Assembly (NCBI GenBank): GCA_964016985.1
Contig: OZ024821.1
Coordinates: 91,874,093 to 91,938,092 of the forward strand
DNA: 64,000 bases
Source: Anodontia alba
Lineage: Eukaryota > Mollusca > Bivalvia > Lucinida > Lucinidae
Direction of reading: 5' to 3'
Below are positions 19,731-30,316 of this stretch, in pieces. Under the pieces are notes generated by a model that was given only the letters and a program-made list of their open reading frames with translations, made no database searches and had not been told where the DNA came from. Positions within the stretch are counted from its first letter, which is position 1. Each line of letters starts with the position of its first letter. The position numbers were made by a program, and so were the translations under genes.

Positions 19731-20125
19731 AGTATTGTCTAAATCCATCCTTTATGCGACATGTATTTCAAAGCCCTTTTAACCCTTTTTTTTAGAAATC
19801 TGTTCAATTTTCCATTTCTTTGTTTGTTACTTAATTGCAAAATAACAGTATTTTGTTTTTTATTCACTGTACGTGTATATAATTTCCAGATTATATCTCT
19901 TCATCAGTTTAGTTCAAATGTTTGCAACTTTATGACGTCATAAAATGGCTGACACTTTGAAAATTTCTGTGTTAAATAAAGCAGCTATTAAATCTACTTG
20001 ATAACCTTGGTTTTAAATATGTGAGTGCTGCTTAAAAATGATCATTTTCCTATAAAAAGGAGAAATACACTTTTTTCATCTTACCACAAAGTCAAATTTG
20101 TCATATCCTTCATAATCTAATACAG
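19731..20125. other. Region without recognised gene
   Basis: T-rich, with no family recognised. A 60-codon plus-strand ORF at 19761-19943 is very rich in Phe and Leu and is likely a by-product of T-rich sequence. Confidence 0.4.
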
Positions 20126-20370
20126 TTAACCCTTAAAGAGCCAATCACAACTATTGTCATCTGCTTTCTCATCTGCTTGTGATTTTAAAAGTCATTTCTG
20201 CAAACAGTGTGGACCCAGATCAGACTGCTCCTTTAGGAGCAGTCTGATCAGGGTCCACACTGTTTGCCTGTATGCAAAAATAGGTTGGAAAAGTCTGCAA
20301 GAATATTTAGCAGATTACATAAACAGACGACATTTTCAGATGCAGTTTTTCTTGGCGCTTTAAGGGTTAA
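20126..20370. mobile_element. F2 element, complete
   Basis: TTAACCCTTAAAGAGCCAAT to TTGGCGCTTTAAGGGTTAA. Inner hairpin AGACTGCTCC / GGAGCAGTCT at the centre. TTAA on both sides. Confidence 0.92.
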
Positions 20371-20713
20371 GCTTCAAGGGCTCAAACACTGAATACAATG
20401 TACTCGTTTACTGTGGCTGATTCAAACTCGTTTTTGAGTCATTATGGAAGTCTTTCAATAGCTCAAGACAAATATTTAGGGATATTTTAGGGAAATTTTC
20501 TTATTATATCATGAAAATGTATGTTGTGTGTACTCATTAGAATTGCCTCATTGAGGCAATTCTAATGAGTTCACTCAACAGACCATTATTTTATAGAATG
20601 ACAAAAAGACCTCCTGCTGACCTGTTGCTATGGTTAACACTCGAACTAGCCATGTCTAGAATAAATTTCCATGGTCCAAAAGATGGTCAAGCCATTTAAG
20701 TTCGATTGTATAA
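20371..20713. mobile_element. F9 element (K4-like core)
   Basis: CTTCAAGGGCTCAAACACTG on the left, GGTCAAGCCATTTAAGTTCG on the right. Central hairpin TGTGTACTCATTAGAATTGC / GCAATTCTAATGAGTTCAC. Its left end directly touches the F2 copy. Confidence 0.8.
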
Positions 20714-21069
20714 TGAAACAGGCAAAAATTAAAATGTCTCAGTAAGTTAAAGGTGACAATATTTGCCAACATTTGGCCTGTCAGCTGTAAGGTGGTATAA
20801 TCCCCACTTAAAGGAATCAACTTCTTACAACTGATTTCAATCATTAAGTAAACACTTTCCCAATATTTCTTTAAAATTCATACACAATAGATAAAAAGGC
20901 TAAGTTTCAAAGTTTATTTATCCAAAGATTAGTTGCTTAATTCAATTTACCAAAAAGAACTTTCTTTCAAGAATCAAACAACCTGTTAAAGTACCTGGAA
21001 TAAAAAATTGGCTCAAATAATTCCTCCATCAACAATAGCATTCAATTGTTTTGAGTAAAAATAAAACCA
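20714..21069. other. Region without recognised gene
   Basis: No repeat family or exon recognised. Confidence 0.4.
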
Positions 21070-21218
21070 TTAATGTTTAGCACTCTGGATAAAAATTTCA
21101 GCAGACAATATTTTGAAATATTTTTTCCCAGAAAACACGTTTTGACATTTCATGCATATTGTTGCCAGTGAAGACAATTTGCATGAAATGCCAAATCCAG
21201 TTTTCTGGAAAAAAAAAA

Positions 21219-23056
21219 CAGGAACAAATGGGCCATGAAGGCCCTGTAATGCTCACTTGAGTATCATAGCACAGAGAACCTGACCTAGAACTGATCAAGG
21301 CAAACATTCTGACAAAAATTCATGATGATTATATTAATAAGTAAGACAATGTAGCATGTCTAATGGATTGTGAAATAGAGGTCAATAGAGGTCAAGGTCA
21401 AATATGGATGAATGCATTCAAGAGGCCATGCTAAGATGTATGCATGTGCTAAGTATCACTGGCTGCAGGAGCAATAATTAATGAGAAACTAACCTAAACA
21501 CAAACACTTCACGTGCCAAATATGACTATGTAGGACCAATAGTTACTGAGAAACTGAAAAAATAAATGGAAAAACTTAAGAAAGTCACTGGACCCTGAAA
21601 TATAGGTCATAAGTGACCTAGTTCCAAACTTCACCAAATCATCAAGTGTTAACAAGATTTTCCTTTGATTTGGCCTGGTGACCTAGTTTTTTATCCCAAG
21701 TGACCCAGTTTCAAACCTGACCTAGAAATCATCAAGAAAAACATTTTGAGCAAGATTCATGATGATTGCTTCAAACATGTGACCTCTAGAGTGTTAACAA
21801 GGTCTTCCATTGATTTGGCCTGATGACCTAGTTTTTGACCCCAAGTGACCCAGTTTCAAATCAGACCTAGAAATCATCAAGACAAACATTTTGAGCAATA
21901 TTCATGATGATTGCTTAAAAAATGTGACCTCTAGAGTGTTAACAAGGTTTTCCATTGATTTGGCCCGGTGACTAGTTTTTGAACCCAAGTGACCCAGTTT
22001 TGAACTTGACCTAGAAATCATCAAGACAATTATTTTGAGCAAGATTCATGATGTTTGCTTAAAAATGTGACCTCTAGAGTGTTAACAAGGTTTTCCTTTG
22101 AACTGGCCTGGTGACCTAGTTTTTGATCCAAAGTGACCCAGTTTCAAACACGACCTAGAAATCATCAAGACAAACATTTTGAGCAATATTCATCATAATT
22201 ACTTTAAAAATATGACCTCTAGAGTGTTAACAAGACAAATATTTTGAGCTAGAATCATGATGATTGCTTTGAAAATGTGACCTAGATTTTTACCCCAAGT
22301 AACCCAGTTTCAAACGTGACCTAGAAATCTTCAAGACATTTTGAGCAATATTCATGATGATTGCTTAAAAAATGTGACCTCTAGAGTGTTAACAAGGTTT
22401 TTCGTTGTGTTGGCCTGGTGACATAGTTTTTGAACCAAGTGACCCAGTTTTGAATTGACCTAGAAATCATCAAGACAAACATTTTGAGCAAGATTTATGA
22501 TGATTGCTTCAAAAATGTGACTTCTAGAGTGTTAACAAGGTTTTCCTTTGATTTGGCCTGGTGACCTTATTTTGACCCCAAGTGGCCCAGTTTTGAACTT
22601 GACCTAGTTTCATCAAGACAAACACTTTGAGCAATATTCATGATGATTGCTTTAAAAATGTTACCTCTAGAGTGTTAACAAGGTTTTCCTTTGAATTGGC
22701 CTGGTGACCTAGTTTTTGATCCCAAGTGGCCCAGTTTTAAAGTTGATCTAGAAATCATCAAGACAAACATTTTGAGCAATAGTCATCATAATTACTTAAA
22801 AAATGTGACCTCTAGAGTGTTAACAAGTATTTCCTTTGATTTGGCCTGGTGACCTAGTTTTTTTATCCCAAGTGACCCAGTTTTGACTGACCTAGAAAAT
22901 TAATAGAGGCAAACATTCTGAGCAAGTTTCATGAAGATTGGATGGAAACTGTGACCTCTAAAGTTTTAACAAAGTAATTGTTGATGACGGATGATGGACA
23001 ACAACAGACACAGGAAGATCACAATAGCTCACCCAGAGCTTTTGCTCAGGTGAGCT
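21219..23056. mobile_element. Minisatellite-bearing transposable element (M1)
   Basis: Starts near GGGCCATGAAGGCCCTG, with GCTCACTTGAG soon after, and ends with TTTTGCTCAGGTGAGC, so the ends carry short inverted CTCACYTGAG motifs. The interior is a tandem array of ~144-bp units. No ORF. A second element with the same ends but another interior is at 34764-36106. Confidence 0.75.
21640..22970 (+). repeat. Tandem array of ~144-bp units
   Basis: The anchor GACCTCTAGAGTGTTAAC recurs at about 21781, 21925, 22069, 22214, 22376, 22519, 22662, 22807 and 22953, a spacing of 143-146 bp except for one unit with extra bases (162). Units differ by point changes and small deletions. Confidence 0.9.
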
Positions 23057-23108
23057 AAAAATATTGTCAATTTGTCATCTGCTGAATATGCCCATAGAGT
23101 GGTAAAGG

Positions 23109-23312
23109 TTAAAATGCCAAGCAAAATTGTAGCAGACAACCTTCTAAAAACAAATTATTTTCCAGAGAAAATAAGGCTTGACATTTTATATGAATCAGCT
23201 GCAAGGCAGAGGATAACCATGAAATGTCAAGCCTTATTTTTCTTTGAAAAAGTATTTAAAAAATAGTTTAGACTGTCATTTGCTGCAGATGTGACTGGTG
23301 CTTTAAGGGTAA
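23109..23312. mobile_element. F3 element sharing TTAA with F5
   Basis: TTAAAATGCCAAGCAAAATTG to GGTGCTTTAAGGGTAA, hairpin CTTGACATTTTATATGAATC / CCATGAAATGTCAAG. Begins at the F5 terminal TTAA. Confidence 0.82.
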
Positions 23313-23451
23313 TCCCATACCACACATTTGGTGGGAGGGTTCATATAAAAAGGAAATGCATGGTAGCAGAGACAGAAGGATATCTGAGCTATTAGTTATG
23401 TGTATTTTCTGTTTATAATATACTTTTGTCTATAATATAAAAAAAAACCAC

Positions 23452-23665
23452 TACAATATTTACCCTAAATATTTGGGCACTCTAACTCCTTACCATACTT
23501 GCCCTAAAATCTGAATATGTTCAAATTAATATATGTTCTACTTGTTGATGTATCAAAAGCTGCTGAATGATTGGCAAACTGCATAGCTGCTTTCTGTGGC
23601 ATCTGACCTGGGTCTACATAATTTCCCCAGGCCTGTCTGTCCCAAAACTTTGGGTAAACAGGGTA
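23452..23665. mobile_element. F6 element
   Basis: AATATTTACCCTAAATATTT to CCCAAAACTTTGGGTAAAC, with GATTGGCAAACTGCATAGCT and ATCTGACCTGGGTCTACAT as decayed K1 arms. Confidence 0.75.
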
Positions 23666-23672
23666 TAACTGA

Positions 23673-23886
23673 TTAACCCTTGTCTTGCTGAACCCAGATA
23701 TACCCTGCCTTTGCAAACAGTGTAGATCCAGATCAGTTGGCTTCTTCAGAAGCCAACTGATCTGGATCTACACTGTTAGTCAATCAGTATGTGAATTTTC
23801 ATCAACAACCTGGGATCAAGTAATCTGACTGGCTGAAAATTGGAAGTGGGCATGGCATCTTAATTTATTGAGCATGGTAAGGATTG
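23673..23886. mobile_element. F1 element
   Basis: TTAACCCTTGTCTTGCTGAA at the left; perfect hairpin GTAGATCCAGATCAGTTGGC / GCCAACTGATCTGGATCTAC. The right end has decayed to GAGCATGGTAAGGATTGA. Confidence 0.9.
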
Positions 23887-23889
23887 AAA

Positions 23890-24333
23890 TTATACAGAAA
23901 AAATCTTGACTACATCTCTTTCTTTCTCTCTCTCTCTGTGAAAAAAGCATCTAGTTTCTAATGATCAGACAATTATTTCATTCAAATATCTTTCATAAAC
24001 AAGGTCAATTTATGTTTTCTATGAGTCATTTTTACTTGTAAGAAATTTTATCTGTAAAATGAACAATAATCAATGCCTTTGCTGATGGCACATTGCCCGT
24101 AGTGTAAGGAATACCTGTGAATAACATTCAACATTCACCCCCACGATTAACTGATGATAAAACCATGTCATCCTAACAGAACTGATGACTGACTAATCGT
24201 AAAAGATATGTCCGACAATAAACAGGTATAAAATTCTATGCAAAAGATAAAAGCAGATGAGACCGCAAAATACTATGGTATACCCCACGGTATTTATCGG
24301 TCTATTAAACAAAACAAATATTTTTCCTAATTC
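23890..24333. other. Region without recognised gene
   Basis: CT-rich microsatellite near 23913-23936, then unassigned sequence. Confidence 0.4.
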
Positions 24334-24520
24334 TTAATGTGTCAAGCAAAATTTATAGCAGACGACATGCTATTTTTTTTTTTATTATTATTATTTTTCA
24401 TAGAACATGTCTTGCAATTTAATGTGATCACATGAAATGTCAAGACTTATTTTTTATGAAAAAAAAAAAAAAAATAAAAATGTCATCTGCTGAAGTTTTG
24501 ATTAGCGCTTAAAGGGTGAA
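24334..24520. mobile_element. F3 element, short arms
   Basis: TTAATGTGTCAAGCAAAATT to AGCGCTTAAAGGGTGAA. CTTGCAATTTAATGTGATCA and CATGAAATGTCAAG form the hairpin, with long A/T runs in both arms. Confidence 0.75.
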
Positions 24521-24800
24521 GTAAAAATAGGCAAACTTATAATGTTAGTATGTTCAGTGAGTTTACTTTTATGGCCTCCAATGTTTTAAATAGAGAGAAC
24601 TTTTCTCAAACTTTTTGATGGAATTCTTCTTGTCCATTTATGAAGGCAATAACAATGATGACCCATTTCAATGACTGCCTACATACAAGAAGCTGTGAAA
24701 GAGGATCTCAGCTGTTGAGGCAGACACATCTGCATAGCCATGTTATCACCTTGTCCCAAATCATTGAAATACTGTTGATGGAATGTAAAATAAAATCTAT

Positions 24801-25262
24801 TTAACCAATTTAAGTCCAGAGAACCCCAAAAGTGTTTACGTCAAACAGTGCAGACACAAATCAGATGCTGCAGAATGTGGCATCTGATCAGGGTCTCCAC
24901 TGTTTGCAAATAATTTAGCTATTCTACTCTAGGAATATAGATCACCTAGCCTGACATACCTAAAACTGAATTGAAATTTGACACTTCTAATAAACCTGGT
25001 CCTGCCGAACCGGAATAAGTCCTGCCTTTGCAAACAGTGTAGATCCAGATCAATTGGCTTCTGAAGAAGCCAAATGATCTGGATCTGCATTGTTTATCAT
25101 TAAGTATGTGAATTTGTATCAACAACTTGGATCAAGTAATCTGGTTGGCTGAAAATCAGAAATAAGCATGACAATTTATTCAGCATGACAAATGTAGTTG
25201 GGGTGGGGGTTTGGGGGTGGGGGGTTGGTGGAGGAGAATTTATTCAGTCTAAAATGGGTTAA
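24801..25262. mobile_element. F4 element with a nested F1 and a G-rich tract
   Basis: TTAACCAATTTAAGTCCAG at the left and CTAAAATGGGTTAA at the right. The K1 hairpin is at 24844-24908. An F1 (24990-25197) and a G-rich run (25198-25235) interrupt the right arm. Confidence 0.8.
24990..25197. mobile_element. F1 element nested in F4
   Basis: AAACCTGGTCCTGCCGAACC to TTCAGCATGACAAATG, with hairpin GTAGATCCAGATCAATTGGC / GCCAAATGATCTGGATCTGC. The terminal CCC/GGG are partly lost. Confidence 0.8.
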
Positions 25263-25411
25263 AGAGGTTAACAACTCAGAAGGCTTCTGATCTGGCCCAC
25301 ATCTGCATTGCATGTCCACTGCCAATTTACATTAAAATGATAGTACTGGCAATATAAAGCCGAGTTCAATACAAAGCTGAGTGCAGTGCTTGAAATACAG
25401 CCCTCCTTACG

Positions 25412-25834
25412 TTACCATCTTTACCCTAAGTACTTGGACAGAGAGGTCTGAGCAAATAGTGTAAACCCAGACTGGAAGCTGCAGAATGTGTCATCTGATT
25501 AACGTCTACACTGTTTGCCACTCATCTAGTAGTTTTTAAACACATCATTATGTAGTAAAAACAGACTTGTTTATAGGAAAAGTATGGTATGGAGTTAACC
25601 CTTGTCCTGCTGAACCCGGATATACCTTGCCTTTGCAAACAGTGTAGATCCAGATCAGTTGGCTTCTGAAGAAGCCAACTGATCTGGATCTGCACTGTTT
25701 GCCATTCAGTATTTAAATTTATATCAACAGCCTGGATCAAGCAATCTGATTGGCTGAAAATTGAAAATGGCCATGGTATCTTAATTTATTCAGCAGGTCA
25801 AGGGTTAAGGTGTCCAAATATGGTAAATATGGCA
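25412..25834. mobile_element. F6 element with a nested F1
   Basis: ACCATCTTTACCCTAAGTAC at the left. The right part TTAAGGTGTCCAAATATGG resumes after the F1 copy. The F1 lies in the TTAA between TATGGAG and GGTGTCC. Confidence 0.85.
25595..25808. mobile_element. F1 element, complete, nested in F6
   Basis: TTAACCCTTGTCCTGCTGAA to CAGCAGGTCAAGGGTTAA. TTAA is duplicated around it; deleting the element with one TTAA restores the F6 sequence. Confidence 0.92.
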
Positions 25835-25888
25835 GCAAAGAATCAGATCACTCTATCGTTTAACAAGAGCCTTTTCTTTTTTGATGCT

Positions 25889-26111
25889 TTAACACATTGT
25901 ATACTGAATAGACTCTCCCTCACTATATATTGGAAGAGTCAAATTTCAATTTTAGGTACGTCCAGCTATGAGACTCACATATTCCTAATATGGCTAAACA
26001 ATATGCAAACAGTGGAGACCCTGATCAGGCACTGTATTCTGTGGCATCTGATCTGGGTCTGCACTGTTTGGCAATTACCCTTTTACTGATCTCCTGACTA
26101 CAATGGGTTAA
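25889..26111. mobile_element. F4 element
   Basis: TTAACACATTGTATACTGAA to CTACAATGGGTTAA; K1 arms GCAAACAGTGGAGACCCTGA and GATCTGGGTCTGCACTG. Shares TTAA 26108-26111 with the next F5. Confidence 0.88.
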
Positions 26112-26302
26112 TGTTTAGCACTTTGGGTAAAAATTCTGAAATATTTTTTCCTATTTTTCCCAGAAAACAGGATTTGACATTTCATGCAAATTGTCTCCAA
26201 TGGTGACAATTTGCATGAAATGTAAAATTCTGTTTTTTGGGACAAATAAGAAAACTATCAGTTTGTTGTCTGCTGAATTAGCCCAGAGGTGGTAAAAGTT
26301 CA
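26108..26302. mobile_element. F5 element abutting F4
   Basis: TTAATGTTTAGCACTTTGGG at the left. The hairpin TTTGACATTTCATGCAAATT centres on TCTCCAATGGTGACA. The right end reads GTGGTAAAAGTTCA. Confidence 0.87.
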
Positions 26303-26394
26303 ACTTCAAATGTTTGTGTGAACAGTAAAGGGCTGGTGTTTCAACTATGGATGACACTGTAATAACCAGTACTGCTTTGGACACCGTACATGTA

Positions 26395-26480
26395 TATCCT
26401 TGTCATACAGGCCCTAAAATTTGAGGGTTCAAACATTGTAGACCCTGATCATACTTAGGACAAATACAGTATGAACTTTC
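26395..26480. mobile_element. F6 scrap
   Basis: TTGTCATACAGGCCCTAAAATTTG-like and GTTCAAACATTGTAGACCC / CTTAGGACAAATACAGTATG (each listed in part) are shuffled F6 pieces. Confidence 0.4.
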
Positions 26481-26579
26481 ATGACTAATTTAGACAAGAG
26501 CTTTTGAAATCAATATATATCAAACTATTTCTTATTACATGTATTTTCTTTCAATAACTGAGCTTCACACATCAGAACA

Positions 26580-26670
26580 ATTTTAATTATTTCCCTAGAA
26601 AATAAGGACTGACATTTCATGAGAACTATCTCTTAAGGACACTGTGCACATGAAATGTCAAGATTTATAA
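26580..26670. mobile_element. K2-core palindrome, degenerate
   Basis: CTGACATTTCATGAGAACTA pairs with GTGCACATGAAATGTCAAG. Termini not recognised. Confidence 0.55.
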
Positions 26671-27390
26671 TTTGAATGTCTGTTACTGTGTATTTATTTA
26701 GCATGCAGTGAGTTAATTTTCATGTATTATACAGCCTTTTCAGGAAAATGTTACTAAATATTCAAATAATAACTTTTTATTTCTTTTTTTTTTTTGTTTT
26801 ACCAAAAGATGATGATCACCACAAAATATCAAGCCCTGTTTTCAGAAAAACAATAATGCTCATTTGTTATATACTACTGGTATGTTTAATATGGGTGTAC
26901 TTAACATTAAGTACAAAATACTACAATACTATACAAGGTCTAAGTATTCATAATTAACCGAAGTGCGAAAAATCTATTGTTATAAATAGACCATTATCTC
27001 ACCTGAGAAATGATATACGCCAACACTGAACCGCAGCCTGAATATTTGAGGCATAAAATCATTTCAACAATCATTAATAAACCTGCATTTGCCATTTAAT
27101 GAGTCATGATCGAGCATGATTGAACACCTTACATGAGCTAAATTACAAACTTTAATTCACCTTTAATGATCTCGTCCTATAAAACCAGGTATAATACAAT
27201 ATATTTGAGATATTTCAAAATAAAATGAAAACTCAATTGACATTTAGATACTTATTAAAGAAATTAGTCTTGAATTTAATCCACAAGGAATTTTAATTAT
27301 CAATTAATATTCCATTGATTTTACCATTAGCGTTATAAAAAGATTAGTTTACATATTTTTTTAAACTGAATGCAATCCAATATATTATAT
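26671..27390. other. Region without recognised gene
   Basis: AT-rich. No exon or repeat family recognised. Confidence 0.4.
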
Positions 27391-27742
27391 ACCGTATTTG
27401 ACCTAATTACCACACATAACCCTATAAGCGCAGTCAAGCAATTCCATAGTCTTCAGAATACAGCCAGAGTACTTTTTATCTACTTGTTTATAAAGGCATA
27501 TGTTGTTGGTACCCATTATCGACTTGTCGATGCAATTCAAATGAGTACCCACAACATGAAATTATGCTTTAATACAGAAAATCAGGGGAAAAAAAAAAAT
27601 CACATAAAAATCATCAAATAAGTCTTTTGCTAATCTTTTTTAAAGTGTACCTTTAGTAGGTAGATACACATTTTACCACAAGTTTTCCCAGTAATTTTGA
27701 AAAACCTAAGTGCACAGGGTGGTAACTAGGTCAAATATGGTA
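27391..27742. mobile_element. F10 element (K4-like core)
   Basis: ACCGTATTTGACCTAATTAC and GTAACTAGGTCAAATATGGT are terminal inverted repeats. The centre has TGTTGTTGGTACCCATTATC with ATTCAAATGAGTACCCACAA. Confidence 0.8.
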
Positions 27743-27856
27743 TACATAAAAAAACTAACATTCAAGACTGCATCCAAATCAGCAGAGTCTGGCCAAACTT
27801 CTTAACCAAAATGATTGAGGTGGCTCATTTTGTTTTTGTGCCTCTCTATATCTGCT

Positions 27857-28222
27857 TTAACCCATTGTATACTGATTAGACTCTCCCACACAATATATTG
27901 GAAGAGTCCAACTTCAATTTTAGGTATGCAGGGGTCTTCCTAGAGCTTTCAGATAGGGAGAAGTTTTGCAACAATTTCAGGATTTCAGGGAGAAGTTTTG
28001 TTCCAAATTTTGGATTTCCCTATACATTCTATACATTTTCACTTCTCACTCAGCTCAAGATAGAGAGGTTAGCCATCTTAGGGAGACTTTTTCTTCCAAA
28101 TCGCCCTCTAGGATTACCCCTGCAGGTACATCAGGCTATGAGATTTACATATTCCTAGAGAAAAATGGCTAAACTAATTGCAAACAGTGGAAACCCTGAT
28201 CTTGGTCTGCACTGTTTACCTA
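27857..28222. mobile_element. F4 element with a nested hAT-like element
   Basis: TTAACCCATTGTATACTGAT at the left, K1 scraps AATTGCAAACAGTGGAAACC and GGTCTGCACTGTTTACC at the right. The right end is lost. An insertion splits GGTATG from TCAGGCTATG. Confidence 0.78.
27929..28122. mobile_element. Small hAT-like non-autonomous element
   Basis: CAGGGGTCTTCCTAGAG and CCTCTAGGATTACCCCTG form terminal inverted repeats. TAGGTATG and CAGGTACA flank it as a decayed 8-bp duplication. CAGGGG ends and 8-bp duplications are usual for the hAT superfamily. Confidence 0.6.
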
Positions 28223-28314
28223 TCTTTTTGTTTCATTCCTGACATCACAATTTTGCATTGCAGGAAGGCAGCCCACACAAATTATGTGATTTATTTCACT
28301 CATACAGCATACTG

Positions 28315-28460
28315 CATTTACCCTAAATATGTGGACACCATAACTACTCGTCATACTTATCTTAAACTTTGAACAAATGCATTTTACTACCTACTAATGA
28401 CTGTCTTGAAACTGCTGTATTAGTGGCAAACAATGTAGACCCTCATCAGATGCCACATTG
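28315..28460. mobile_element. F6 element, truncated
   Basis: CATTTACCCTAAATATGTGG, CTACTCGTCATACTTATC and GTGGCAAACAATGTAGACCC. The right half is missing. Confidence 0.7.
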
Positions 28461-28887
28461 TGTGTGACTACTCAAAGTAAAGATGGACCTCTCATTTTGG
28501 TCAAAGTGTATCAAATGAAAAGACAAAATGTCTCGGTAAAAAAAGTTATTTTGAGTTAAATACATGTATCTCATTATGAAAGGAATAACAGAATAAGATA
28601 TCCAATCAGTGACCACTCGAAGTAATAATTTGAATGCTGATTGGTCCATATCAATTTCTATGTGAGTATAGAGTTTGATCTATATCTTAATGCCATGTTC
28701 TTGTGGCAAATTGTCACAAAATGCTGCCCTGTTAGGTTCCTTCTTTTTTCTCACATCCATTAAGAGTTGTTATATTGCAAAGAAACTTCCCAGAATTTGA
28801 TTGGATAACAAGCCATAGACTAAATTATAATAAAATGTGCATGGTCCACAATAAAATGCAATGACCACCACTTTTATTTTATTTATT
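28461..28887. other. Region without recognised gene
   Basis: No family or exon recognised. Confidence 0.4.
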
Positions 28888-29074
28888 TTAATGCTTAGTA
28901 ATCTGGGTAAAATTTTCAGACGATATACTGATATATTTTTCTTATTTTTCCCAGAAAACAGGTTTCAATGGAGACAATTTGCATGAAATGTTAAAACCTG
29001 TTTTCTGGGAAAATAGAAAAAAATATCATCAATTTGTCATCTGCTGAACTAGCCATGAGAGTGGTAAAGGTTAA
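28888..29074. mobile_element. F5 element
   Basis: TTAATGCTTAGTAATCTGGG to GAGTGGTAAAGGTTAA. The left K2 arm is partly deleted (AGGTTTCAATGGAGACAATT). Confidence 0.85.
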
Positions 29075-29113
29075 TAAAAAACAACAACAACAAAACAACA
29101 ACAAAAAGAAAAC

Positions 29114-29680
29114 AACTAGAAATGTGCCAATATAACACAGATGCCCCAGCCCATGGGACCATCCTCACTGGGAAACAAGCATTTTGAAAAAAAATGAAGT
29201 TGAAAAAGGGCCATAACTCCCATAATAATTGGCAGATTTTACCCTAAACTGAACTTGACCTACTAATTTATATTTTATGATTATATACCTGTGTATAAAA
29301 TATGAATCCAATACACTAATCTTTTCTAAAGATATCGAACGCAAACCATTTTTCGTACAGACAGACAGGATGATGAAGTTGAAAAAGGCCATAACTCCCA
29401 CAAAAATTGGTGGATTTTACCATAAATTGAACTTGACCTGTATTTTATGATCATATATCCTTGTATAAAATATGATTCCGATGCACTAATCTTTTCAAAA
29501 GATATATCCATGTATAAAATATGATTCCAATCACTAGTCTTTTCGAAAGATATTGAATGGAAACCATTTTTGGTACATACAGACAGGATGTACGGATGTA
29601 AGCGGTAATACTGATAGCGGTAATACTATATGCTCCACCCCACCTCCCCCAATTCCATTGGAAATGGCGGGGGCATAAAA
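29114..29680. repeat. Composite repeat with duplicated ~170-bp units (M3)
   Basis: GAAGTTGAAAAAGGGCCATA... starts near 29196 and again near 29367, each followed by GATTTTACC..AAATTGAACTTGACC and by TATAAAATATGA. Bounded by GATGCCCCAGCCCATGG and AATGGCGGGGGCATAAAA, whose GCCCC/GGGGC ends are weakly inverted. Confidence 0.7.
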
Positions 29681-30104
29681 AACAACAAGAAACAAAATTG
29701 CAAAATGAATAGAAAAGGTCCACACCAAACTACTGAGCTCTACAGCTGTTCTAGATATCGCTCATTTGCATGTGAGAACATGTCAGCTGCAACTTGAGAA
29801 AATATACTTTTGGACATGTGCACCCAGGAAAGACACACTCACATCATGCTGTGCACTAACCTGATGAAGTCCTGGTTCCTTGGCTATCCACAGAGTGTGC
29901 AATGAAGCCTGACCAGTGCTAGTGGATGCACAAGCAGATCTCAGGTATATCATGTTGTGTCTCATGTTGTTGTCATGAGAAAAGTGGTCTTCTGAGCTTA
30001 TGCAAACAGTAGAGTTCCAGATCAGCCTAATAACAGCTGCACAGCTTGATCAAGGTATTTACTGTTTGGCAATATATACAAATATCCCTTAGCTGTCCAC
30101 TGGT
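29681..30104. other. Mostly unassigned, with a K1 scrap
   Basis: 29998-30090 contains ATGCAAACAGTAGAGTTCC and GATCAAGGTATTTACTGTTTG, a decayed K1 hairpin. The rest is unassigned. Confidence 0.45.
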
Positions 30105-30316
30105 TTAACCCTGGTCCTGCTGAACAAGGATATGTCCTGTCTTTGAAAACAGTGTAGATCCAGATCAGTTGGCTTCTGAAGAAGCCAACTGATCTGGATC
30201 TGCACTATTTGTCATTAATATGTGAATTTGTATCAACAACCTGGATCAAGTAATCTGACTGGCTGAAAATTAGAAGTGGGCTGGCATCTTAACGTATTCA
30301 GCATGACAAGGGTTAA
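30105..30316. mobile_element. F1 element, complete
   Basis: TTAACCCTGGTCCTGCTGAA to GCATGACAAGGGTTAA, perfect tip TTGGCTTCTGAAGAAGCCAA. Confidence 0.92.

Larger units (their letters stand above)
21070..23112. mobile_element. F5 element split by a minisatellite element
   Basis: Left part 21070-21218 (TTAATGTTTAGCACTCTGG, full hairpin). Right part 23057-23112 (GTCATCTGCTGAATATGCCC ... GTGGTAAAGGTTAA). The two halves join into one normal F5 once 21219-23056 is removed. Confidence 0.85.

Noticed and set aside
19761..19943. Phe/Leu-rich ORF as a membrane protein
   Set aside because: Composition is that of T-rich DNA; no start context or neighbouring exon.
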